A stretch of 64,000 bases of DNA, taken from positions 32,369,158 through 32,433,157 of the forward strand of contig NC_080042.1 in NCBI RefSeq assembly GCF_012489685.1, in the 5' to 3' direction. Source of the DNA: Lotus japonicus (Eukaryota; Streptophyta; Magnoliopsida; Fabales; Fabaceae). The notes below the pieces were generated by a model. That model was not told where the DNA came from. It did not search any database and saw nothing but the letters and a program-made list of their open reading frames with translations. The position numbers and the translations under genes were made by a program. Shown piece after piece: positions 35,701-47,700 of the stretch (positions are counted from its first letter, which is position 1; each line of letters begins with the position of its first letter).

Positions 35701-38700
35701 GCACCAGCGCCTTTCACAAGTGTTGCCTCTCAATCCACTCAAGCTCCTCACTCTGCTCAGGATGTTCCATCTACTTCGACTCAGCCAAGTTCTTCCAGAC
35801 TTGACATTTTGGAACAACGTCTTAACACTCATGAGACTCTCCTGATCGACATGAATCAAGCACTTCAAGAGCTCCTGCGTCACACTGCCAAACCTTAGTT
35901 CGTAGGATTTCTCTCATTTTTCTTCTTTAATTGATTATCTTTTAGTTCCTTGTTTTCCTAACTTTCAGATATTTGCTTCTACGTGTTATATCTGTTTATT
36001 TTCTTATGTGTTTGTTTATTTTCTGTTTCTTATTGCATTAATCATAACATATGCTTAAAAAAAACCTTTCTTTATTTATATAAAAATCATTACATTACAT
36101 CATACATTTCACTAAATCTAGAATGGAGGATCCTTCCTCATTCTTCTACATTCCTGGCGCTGCTCCACTATTTCCCTCTCCAGACGATCCAATGTATATT
36201 CTATGTTGCCGAGCTTGATGCTCAGCTCATTCTTCTCCAGACTATCCTCCATCGTCTCGAGTATTTTCTCCACTGCTTCTTTCTCTTCCAGCAGATTCAG
36301 CTCCAGCTGGCACAACTCTTGAATCTCCTCCACGAAGCAGAGGAACTCCCTCAGATCTTTATCCAATTCTGGACTAAGATCCTCTTCCAGCAGCATAGCG
36401 ATACGCTCATGTATGGTTCTTGACCCATCAGGATGCCTAATATTCAAGAATAAGTCTTCTTCAAAGGCCTTCTTCCTGAGCTCCTCTAAAGCAACCATGT
36501 ATGATGCCATTTCTTATATTTGAAATTGATCGTGTTGTGAAGCTTACTTAGTTCCTAATCGCCTTATATAAGCATCCTCTTCTCTCCGGAAGTTATTGCT
36601 CTTGCAGTTTCTCGAGGATAAATCCTTGGTAACTGAAGCTTCTATTTACTCCTGTGGCCGGTGGTAAATGTTCTTCACATGCATTAATTCTTTATTTAAT
36701 TCGCTAATCTCCTTTTCATCATTAATTTATTCTCCATCTTGTTGAACTTAGTCCTTCCTTCAGGGGGAGTACCTTGTACTTCAAGCTAAGTTTTTCACAC
36801 CCCATGCTTTTTGCTTATGACAAAAAGGGGGAGTATAACCCAGAGTTTTTTATGTATATGCTGATTAGTGTGATTTAGTTATTACTTGGAGAATTTAAGA
36901 GTTCCACTGCTATGACCATAGATATGTCACTGGGCAAATACAAGGAATACATTTCACTTCCTCTGAAGTGATTTTAATTGACTCTGATACCCTACCCGTG
37001 ACTCTGAATACTTATGCGCTCTGATTATTTCATTTCATCTATGTCATGCGTTTTCACTCTGAACTCTTATATTATTTAGCTCAGAATCTAGACATTACTA
37101 ACATTTTCATTAAGTCTTAGATTCAGTGGGAGCTAAGCTCAGAATCAAGCTGTGACTTGGATTCATAATGAGCAAAATACATCATTCACATCAGGATAAG
37201 TCTAATTCTATTTCTCTAAACTCTGAGTGAATTCAGTTTATTGTTTAAGAATTGTTCATCAAAATACTTGGTTTTGTCATCATCAAAAAGGGGGAGATTG
37301 TAAGATCAAGTTTTGATCGAGTAGTACAACTCTATGTTTTGATGATTACAAGTTAACATTTTAGTATGAACAATTATGGTACTCTAACGTGTTTTTCTGA
37401 GTGTGCTTTTACAGGCTCTGACCTTAATCCAATCTCACACAAATCAGAAGCACTGTGCTTAAAGAGTGTCCCAAGCAACGCTTTCGCAAACTCTATGTTC
37501 AATCTGAACAGTAGAAAAGCTTCAGAAGATCTGAAGTAAATCAAGCTCTGATATGGACTCAGTCACTTGAAGTTCTGAAGATCCAGACGTTCTGACAACC
37601 CAGACACTCTGAAGGTTCAGATGTTCTGATGGTGTAGAAGACTCTGAAGATCCAGAAGCTGAAAAGTGAAGACTCTGAAGTCCAGAAGCAAAATGGCTCT
37701 GAAGACCAAGTACTTCTCCTCTGAGTTCAGAATCAGAAGATATAACGGTCAGAGGATCCATGCTTCCCTCTGACTCTGATCAACAAGCTTTACAAGTTCC
37801 AACACGAAGCTCTCCTCTGATCAGAAGTCTACTAGGTTAAAGGTCAAGTCACTATCCAAAGTACAAAAGCAAATGTACTATCCTGACGACCTAACCTAAC
37901 ATTCTCAGCCACAGCAGAAGCTGGAAATTCCAGAACTGCCCTCCAACGGTAGCATTCCCATGCAGTGTTCAAACCCTAATCCTTGGAGTATAAATAGAGG
38001 TTGAAGATTGAAAGATGCGGTTGGAAGAATCTCATACGCGCAAGCTATATTCAAACCTTCTAAGCATTCTTTCATCATTGATTTCATTGTGTTTACTACA
38101 AGCTTTTTAGAAGAAATTTCTTTGTAAACAATCTTTCTTAAACAGTTGTTTAATTTACCTTTAGGAGATCAAGGTTGATCGGATCCAAGACAAGACTAAG
38201 AGAGTGAATCTTAGTGGGAGCTAAGTCAGTGTATTGTTAGTCACTTGTAGGTTTCAAGTGCAGTTGTAACAATTATCTGATTAGTGGATTGCCTTCATTC
38301 TAAGAATGAAGAAATCACCTTAACGGGTGGACTGGACTAGCTTGAGTGATTCATCAAGTGAACCAGGATAAAATCCTTGTGTGCTTTTCTATGTCTTATC
38401 TTAAGCACTTTATTTGTTCCCGAAAGATTTGCCAAAATCTTAAGGTGGAAGTTTTATTCTGAAAACGTTATTCAAACCCCCCCTTTCTACCATTTTTCAT
38501 ACCTTCATCAACAACTTCTGATCAACTTCAGAAGAAGAAGAGATTAGCTGCCTCTCATCCAGAAGAACTGATTATTGGCAACAAAGATGCTCCCGTCAGA
38601 ACCAGGTCCATGCTCAAACCTTCAGAAGAGACTTTTCTGAGTCTGAAGGGACTTGTATCTCTCATTGAGCCCAAATCAGTTGATGAAGCTCTTGAAGATA

Positions 38701-41700
38701 AAGGCTGGATTCTGACAATGCAAGAAGAGCTAGATCAGTTCACCAAAAATGATGTTTGGTCCTTAATGCCTAAACCCAAGGGATTCAATGTCATAGGAAC
38801 CAAGTGGGTATTCAGAAACAAGCTGAATGAAAAAGGAGAAGTCACGAGAAACAAGGCAAGACTAGTAGCTCAAGGTTACAGTCAACAAGAGGGGATTGAT
38901 TACACTGAGACCTTTGCCCCTGTGGCAAGGCTTGAAGCTATAAGGCTACTGATCTCATTCTCAGTGAATCACAACATAATTCTTCATCAGATGGATGTCA
39001 AGAGTGCCTTCCTCAATGGCTACATTTCAGAGGAAGTGTATGTCAAGCAACCTCCTGGCTTTGAAGATGACAAGCATCCAGAGCATGTCTACAAGCTCAA
39101 GAAGTCACTCTATGGACTGAAACAAGCTCCCAGAGCTTGGTATGAAAGGCTTAGCTCCTTTCTTCTGAAGAATGAGTTTGGAGGGGTAAATGCGACAACA
39201 CTCTTTTCTGCAGAACCTATAAGGATGATATGCTTATAGTTCAGATTTATGTTAATGACATTATATTTGGTTCTGCTAATCCCTCTCTCTGCAAAGAATT
39301 CTCTAAGATGATGCAGGCTGAGTTTGAGATGAGCATGATGGGGGAACTCAAGTACTTCCTGGGAATTCAAATTGATCAACGACCAGGAGTCACTTATATC
39401 CATCAGAAGAAGTACACCTTGGAACTTCTGAAGAAGTTCAACATGAGTGACTGCAACATCTCCAAGACTCCAATGCATCCAACATGCATTCTTGAAAAAG
39501 AGGAAGTTTCCTCTAAGGTTTGTCAGAAGCTCTATCGTGGAATGATAGGCTCTCTTCTTTATTTAACTGCTTCCAGACCTGATATATTGTTTAGTGTGCA
39601 TCTCTGTGCTAGATTTCAATCAGATCCTAGAGAGACTCACTTAACAGCTGTTAAGAGGATCCTCAAATATCTGAAAGGAACCACTAACCTTGGCTTGATG
39701 TATAGAAAAACATCAGAGTATACACTTTCAGGTTTTTGTGATGCTGACTTTGCTGGAGACAGAGTGGAAAGGAAAAGCACCTCCGGAAGCTGCCATTTCC
39801 TTGGAGCAAATCTTGTCACATGGTCAAGCAAGAGACAGAACACAATTGCTCTATCAACTGCAGAAGCAGAATATGTCTCAGCTGCCACTTGCTGCACACA
39901 AACCATATGGATGAAGAATCATCTGGAGGACTATGGTTTGTTTCTGAAGAAGATTCCTATCTTCTGTGACAACACAGTTGCTATCTCCCTCAGCAAAAAT
40001 CTCATTCTACATTCAAGAGCAAAGCACATAGAGGTAAAGTATCATTATATTCGAGATCATGGTCAGAAGGGCACTCTATCATTAGAGTATGTTGATACTG
40101 ACCATCAATGGGCAGATATTTTCACTAAGCCCTTAGCAGAAGATCGGTTTCTTTTTATTCTTGAAAATCTGAACATGGACTTCTGTCCAGAGTAAGGTTC
40201 TTTCAGAAAGAACCTCTGACCATGGTGCCTCTGAAGTCATCAGATGTTACCTTTTCAGAAGGTACTCGATCAGAAGCACTTAACCCACTAGTTAAACTTC
40301 TGTGGTAGACAACAATACACGTGTCACTTCTCTTGTGACATAGTTCCTTGTGTCGCGTGGTGTATCTGCTATAATGATGATGCCTACTCTCCTCCACTGT
40401 GCTATTTTCAGACTAATTATTTTACAAACCGTTGATCTTGCTTTTTACTCTTTGCTTCTTAAAATCTCAACGGTTACTAATAAAACCACTATACTCACGA
40501 TCTTACACACGATCTAATCCACACACTTACTCAAACGGTTTTCAAACACTTGTGTGCATTGCATTTCATTCACTCTTCTCCCTCCAGTATTCCTCTTCTC
40601 TCTGAACCCTAAACCTCGCATTCCTGAGAATCATGGGCAAATCAAGGAAATCAAAAGCAAATGTTACTGCTTCTTCCAAATTAACTGCCGAAGATCAAGA
40701 GAAGCAAAGATTTGAAGAAGCTCAGCAAATTCTGAACACGGCAAATGTGGTCACCTGCGTCAAGAAGATTGAAGAACTGGTTGTGTGCAACGAAGCAAGA
40801 GTGGACTTCGACAACCTGGCTGAGCATGGGTTTGACATCAGGGATCAAGTCGACTTGCAAGGTTGGACTGGCTATTTCAATAGGCTATGTGGTCCTATCT
40901 ACTACAATCTAGTTGTGGAATTTTGGAAGAACGCTGTCTGCAACGACTACTATGTCGTCTCCCATGTATTGGATAGGAATATTGTTATTTCTGAGGAATC
41001 CATTGCAAAGTTACTAGGAATGGAGTTCCAACAGGGCAAGAGGATCAAGAATGTGGACGCTAATGTTCCTGGCATGAGGAAATTAGTAAATAAAGCCATT
41101 TATGACAACTGGTCTCTGGAGAAGACGAAGTATGCCATAAAGGAATTGAATCCACAAATGAAGATCTGGCAGAAGATTTTCATTTCTTGCATTCACCCCA
41201 GAACAGGAGGAACTGATTACCTCAATGCAACTCAGAAGGTAATCATGCACTATATATCTAGGGGTGAGCCTTTGTGTCTTCCATTTCTGCTCTTCAACTA
41301 TCTGAAGGAATGTGTTGAGAAGTCAAGAACTACTGCAATTGAGACCAAAAGGTCTATCTCCTACATTCCTTATGGCAGGCTGCTCTCAGATATCTTCACC
41401 CAAAACAAACTGGTCAAGACTTTGTCTGACCTAGGACTTCATGAGGATCTGGCTATGTCCATTGGAGATGCCCTCAATGAGACTAAGTTGAAGAGAATGC
41501 ATATCATTGACAAAGTTCAAGTTGAACCTGTTGAAGAATCATCTGAAGAGGTTCGTCAGAAGAATCACCCTGTTGATAACTATCCTCTCTGGTCTAAGAA
41601 GATTCCCTCAATGTGAGAATGCTCAGAAGTAAAGGAGATCCAATCACTCTGGAGGAATTCATCAAAAGTCTTCCTGATAGTCCTCCTGAGATACCAACAA

Positions 41701-44700
41701 GGAAGTCCAAGAGAACAACTAGCAGCAAGCCTTCAGATCCCAAGGGCAAAGGGATTCTGATATAGAAAACCAAGAAGATAAAAGCTGCATCCAAATCTGT
41801 GGTCATCAGGGAACCAATTCCAGAACCCTCTCCTGAAAGAACTTCAGTGGAGTCACCTCAGAAATCTCAGTCTGATAGCTCTGAGAGCTCTATGGCTTCC
41901 TCCATTGGAACTCAAGAAGAAGAAGTTTCACCTAGAAAGGATGTCAAGAGGAAGGCCGTCATGGAAAAATCTTCTGATGAGGAAACTGAAGATGATGATG
42001 TTCATCTGGCCAAGAGGCAAAGAATTCATGAAATTCAAGTTGAGGAAGAAGTTGAGATTATTGGGAATGTGCTCCAAGCCATAAGGGAATCTTCAGAAGC
42101 GGTTGAATCCACTGACTCTGATGAAGAGCCCATAGGCAAGAGGATGAAACTGCCTCTGAAGGGTCCACTTCAGAAGAAGGAGCTAGAACCAAGGCAAGCG
42201 TCTGAGAGTATTGCAGAGGTACAAAGAGAAAGGAGATCAAAGATTGCTTAAGATCCTGCAAGGACTGCTAGAACCACCAGATCTACTATACTCAGAGATT
42301 CAAGTACGGAACTTACTAAAAGCATTAATTTAGATTCTGCTTTAGTACTTATTCCTGAACAACCTGTACCTATATCTACATCCCTGCCAACCTCAACCCA
42401 AACAGTTCCACCTCAAACAGAACATCACACACAAGCTCCTCACTTAAATACCCAAACTGCTACCACTTCCATTCCATCCATCCCAATTCAAACCACTTCC
42501 ACATCCACCGCCACTGAGTCTGTACCTCTTTTCAACTCTTACATCAAGGGTATCGCTCAGAGTGAGGCCACCTTGAGGGACTTGGTTCAACAATTCACAC
42601 CCAAACCTCCATCCACCTCAAGAACCCTTCTGATAACTGAATCCGGTGAGATTCCTGCTGAAAAAGATGATGAAGATGAGGATGTTCAGATTCTAGAACC
42701 TCCCTTCAATGTGCAGCCTATCCAGCAGGTAGCCTCCTATTTTGAAGATGTGTTCCCAGATGCTGCTGCTGAATCCTCCTATGTGTCTTTGTCTCACTAC
42801 TCCACAGTAAACTCAAGAGATCTGAGTTTCACCTTGCCTGAGAAGACAGCTACATCCAGGCAAAGACAAAAGACCATTCCTGAGATTGAACGCATGGATG
42901 AATCAGACCATTCTGGACAAGGAAAGGTTCGTGTGGATGAATCAATACCTTCAGGGCAAATGAGAACTGAAAGTTCCAATGCATCAAGTTCTAATGCAAC
43001 CAACACTCCTCAGCCTATCATGGATCTAGCACTCTCCTTCAGGCCACAAAATCTTATTCAGTTCATTCAGGAGTTCTCTGATGAAGCAACCAGAAGACTG
43101 CAATGGCTATATCAGGTAACTGATAATCAATTTGATGCCTCTTTGGTTGATGGTATGTGGTCTGCCTTCGGACGATGGTCAGAAAGTAGAGCTTCTGAGA
43201 TTGAAAAGCAGCTTAGCAGAGAGAAGCGTCTGAGAATTCATGATGCTCCAGAAAGAGCTTATGAGCAGAGGGTGTTACACAAGGTTTGTGAACCCATAAG
43301 AAGGGCAATGGGTGCAAGAACTCATGTTCTCTCTAAACGTACCTCAGAAGATACTGATATGACTCCAGTAGAGGTTGAAGAGGACAGTGCTGAAGAGATT
43401 ATTATTCATGAGGCTGCAGAGGTTGATAAAGTTCAGATAGAAATACCTACTCAAGCTGCGACAGAAGTTCAGGCACCTACAAATGTTCCTATTCAAGCTT
43501 CAGAACCAGCTCCACATCCGGAAGTTGCTCTCCTGGCTGCCAGATTCAGAGTGAACATGATGAAGTATCTGATTGAGAATCTCCCATCTTCATCCAAGCC
43601 TTGAACCGCTCTCATCTATCTTTCATGCATAATCATTCACCTTAATTGTCTGTGAACTTATTCTATGTTTGACTATGTTTTATTTTGCTGCAACTTATTT
43701 AATGCACCGTCCACTTCTCTTAGTAACTCACATGCATTTATGATTCGATGAGTTTTATGCATGTTTTTCTGTTACTTCTCTTCTTTATAATCTATCGCCT
43801 TCCTTCTTCTCCATCACAACTCAACTCAATTCTTTATCGCCTCAAATCAATATGTCTTCTATTGATTTAATCTCTAAACTTAAGGCTTTGGTATTTGACC
43901 AAACCTTTCCTTGGAGCATCGATCTTTCACTCACTCAAATCTCCCAAGCTCTTGGGAAAATTGAGTATTTGCATAACTGCTTGTTGACCTCGCTTCAGAT
44001 CCACTGTCTGCATACTCTTCAGGATGTTCTGAAAGAACTCCTTCGCCTGGCCTCTCGCCGGAAGGATCAAGAAGCTCAATTCGAGAGCATTTGTATGCTC
44101 CTTGAACATGAAACGAGGGAACGAGATGATCAAGTAGAAGCAGGTCAAGCTGCTGCCTCCACTCCTGCCATCCATGAGAGTGAGACTCTGAAGAAAGAAC
44201 TGGCTACCCAGTTAGCTTCCATTGATCAGGACATTCGTCCTTTGCATCTTCAGCTTCTTTCAATGAAGGAATCTCGTGCCTTCTTATGTATCTAGGACTT
44301 GTTCTCCTAGTATTTTCTATCCTATGTACTTATTTTCCTTCATTAATAATAACAAGCGTTTTATCTGCGTTACTTCTTTGTTGTTATTGTTTGTGTTTTT
44401 CACTCTTTTTGCTTATGACAAAAAGGGGGAGTACATAAAAGGGTTTTTGATAAACTTTTAATTATGTTTATATAATATTAAACCAGTTGAGGAGAATAAG
44501 TATCAAATACTTATAGCACATAGATATTGCCAAGCGTCCTAAAACAAGGAATACATTTTGTTCAATTTTCTGAACAAATATGCCTCTGACGCCTTATCCC
44601 AAAACACTTGGACAATACTCTATGTTTCCATGTGATCTACGCAAGTTCTGAACCATCAATTTCTGATGAGTATACATCTTTCTGTGCGTTTCTTCCGATC

Positions 44701-47700
44701 ACATCACAAGACTCTGAATCTAGACTCCTCATCATTTCATCAAGTCATAGATTCAGGGGGAGTCAGGGGGGACCCCAGCTCAGAATCAGGTGCAATCCTA
44801 GATTCAGAAGGAGCAACATAAACCGTTACACAAGGATAAGTTTAATCTCTGATCTCTTCTCTCTTGTGTATTCAGTTTGTTGTTTAAGAATTGTTCATCA
44901 AAATACTTGTTTTGTCATCATCAAAAAGGGGGAGATTGTAAGATCAAGATTTGATCAGTGGTTGCATCTCTATATTTTGATGATTACAGTTAAGGTTTTT
45001 GAGGATGAACAATTATGGTACTCTAACGTTTGTCTTTATGAGTTGTGACAAACAGGTTCTGATTCTGACCCAAGCCGATTCCATCAGAAGAAGAAGACCC
45101 AAGGGTAACCAAAAAGAGAGTTCTAAAGCTTTTCATGTTCGTTCAGAACAGTGGCAAATCCTTCAAAAGTTCTGAAGATAGAAGCTCTCAAGAGGTACTG
45201 AAGAACCGGAGTCAGAAGTTTTGAAGACCAGATGTTCCAGAAGGAACGGTCCTGAAAGTAGAAGACTCAAGTTCTGAAGACCTGCAAGAAGTTGGCTCTG
45301 AAGACCCAAGCTATTCTAACTCTGACGTTCAGAAGTTCTGAGGAACTTGTTCAGAAGCAGAAGTTGCAAGGTCAGAGGATCCAAGCTTCCGTCTGACTCT
45401 GATCAGAAGCTTCATCAACGTCCATCTGAAGCACTCCAGATCATAAGTCAGCTGGTGAAAGGACAGGTCGCAGTCATAGTACACATCGTACAGTCTCAGC
45501 CTGTCCGCCACCTACCTCGTTCAGCCTAGCAGTCTGATATTACAAGATTGCCACTCCAACGGGCAAAACCCTAGCAACGGCTACACCATATGCCTTGGAG
45601 TATTTAAGGGCTGAAGATAAAAGAAAGAAGCTAAGAAACTTTGCTGATATTTTTGAATCCATTCTAACCGATCTCTTAGCAATATTTCTTCATTGTTCTT
45701 AAACATATGAGTTTACCATTAGCTTTTCAGAAGCACTTCTTGTAAACCCAAAACCTTTTACAAACACTTTGTAAAGTTCCTTAAGAGACAAAGGTTGGTC
45801 GGATCTTAAGTAGACTGAATCAAGTTTGATTCATTGTTTAACTAGTCTTGAGAGGATCGGTAGATCAGCTTCTTGAGAGTATACTAGTGAGAAAATCAGT
45901 GTATTGTTAGTCACTTAGCAGGTTGCAAGTGCAGTTGTAATACTCATTGATTTTAGTGGATTGCCTTCATCAGAAGAAGGAAGAAATCACCTTCACGGGT
46001 GGACTGGATTAACTTGAGCTTTTATCTCAAGTGAACCAGGATAAAATACTTGCGTGGTTTACCTCATATTCTTCAGCACCTAGTTCTTATCCTTGAGTTT
46101 GTAAAAAGTTCAAAAAGGGATCATTTGGTTAAAAACTCTATTCAAACCCCCCCCCCCCCCCCCCCCTTCTAGTGTTTTTCACACCTTCAAGACTTTGTCT
46201 TATCTTGGAAGCACACATCGTCTTACATCTCAAAGTAAAGACTCCCTGACATTTAAAGCATGTATGGTTTGACTCAAGAAACATACTTCGTCTCTAATAG
46301 CTTCGTCTGACCAAGTGCACTAAAAATCTAGACCACAAGTACAAGTAAGAGACTAATGTTGACATATATAATAAGACCTGAAAGTGACATTTGGCAATTT
46401 TTTTTATAGACAAATGTTATTTGTTAGAAATGTTAGTCTCTTTGTCTAGTGGTGTAGGTGTTTCCGAAATCCCTAATAATGAGTTGGTCTCTTTGTCTGC
46501 CGTCGGGGGCGACTCAGTGATGACTGAGGATGATGATTCTTCGTTTTTGGCTTTGTTCGAGAAGTCTCTGGTTGTCTTACGTTTGGTTCGAGGAGTGGGT
46601 GATTCATATCAGTTTATCATTGATGGTGAGGTAAAGTTTTATGTTGGGTCTGATTCTTCTGTTGTGTTGGATATTATGGATTGGGCTACCTATGGGGACT
46701 TGGATACTTATGTTGTTCTGAAGGATTTTGAGGCGAGGACTGATGCTTTGCGATGCGGGGACTATGCATCTTTTAGGAGGCGTGATATTCTGTCTCTTCC
46801 AAATGTAGTTCTTCGTGGCATATCTTCTGGTGTGTTTTTGTTTCCGTTGGATACATGCTTGAGTGGTGGTTTAGCTGATAGTTCAAACTTCGAGTTGATT
46901 CATGATCATGTTGGTTCTGATGCGGCGGTTTTGGAGGCTCTAGAGGTTTCACTTGATCAGCGACATGTGTCAGACCACTCTGTTCCTTCGGTGATTCCCT
47001 TGATGTAATTTATGTAGGTATGCCCCTCTTTTCTGTTTTGCTTCAATGGAGAAGGAGCCCTCTAAGGGTCTAGGTTTTTCTGTTGGGAGAAAAAGAGGTA
47101 GGCCTAGGAAAGCCGTTAAGTGGGGATGGAAAAAACAATGGTTTCAGGTTGTTGGCTCTGATATCATTGAGGCATAGGGTGTGTCTAACATTGCGTCTGG
47201 TAGGGTGGATCTTGTGGGTATGTCTCCTTCTCAGTCCCAACATTGTGTTTATGAGCACGCTTGTAAGATGTGGTCGGTTGGTAAAGAGGCAGGGCTTGTT
47301 TATGAAGTTCCTGATGAGGAGGTCATTGAGGGATATGTGCAGTATCTGAAATGTACCCATCCTAATAAATATGGCCCTGTGAAACTTTAGTTCCTTTTTG
47401 TTTGGATTGTTTTTCTTTTCGTCTTTTGTTTCAGTGTTGCTTTTAGAGTTGTTTTTAGTTGGATTCTTTTGGTTTGATTTGGGTTCTTATGTCTTATTGT
47501 ATTGGTTTTTGCATAGAGAGATTCAAAGGCACCTTATGGGATGTTGTACTCTTTTTCCTTCACTAGGGTTTTTCCCAATGGATGTTTCCTATGAAGGTTT
47601 TAACGAGGCATGTGTCCTAAGTGTGATCTTTGGGGTGGTTTTGTTTGGTTGGGTTTTGTTGATTGGTCATATTCGTGAGAGGTTTGTTCTCATGAAATCT

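Larger units (their letters stand above)
26363..38507 (+). mobile_element. Sirevirus A (SIRE1-like copia element), full length, 12,145 bp
   Basis: LTRs 26363-27571 and 37299-38507 are both 1,209 bp. Flanks are TCAAT (26358-26362) and TCAAC (38508-38512), a 5-bp duplication with one change. It is inserted in B pol between integrase and RT, in the same orientation. About 24 LTR substitutions by hand count (~2.0%) make it slightly younger than B, as nesting requires. gag and pol are open, the env-like region is broken, and the integrase catalytic Glu is replaced. Confidence 0.95.
21833..46189 (+). mobile_element. Sirevirus B (SIRE1-like copia element), split by Sirevirus A
   Basis: LTRs 21833-23072 and 44937-46189 are flanked by perfect 5-bp duplications AGACT (21828-21832, 46190-46194). 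Order inside: PBS, gag, protease, integrase, [Sirevirus A], RT, RNase H, env-like region, small ORF, purine tracts. Without A it is about 12.2 kb. A hand comparison of the LTRs shows about 29 substitutions in 1.24 kb (~2.3%) plus a poly-C expansion. Coding regions carry several stops and frameshifts, so it is inactive. Confidence 0.95.
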
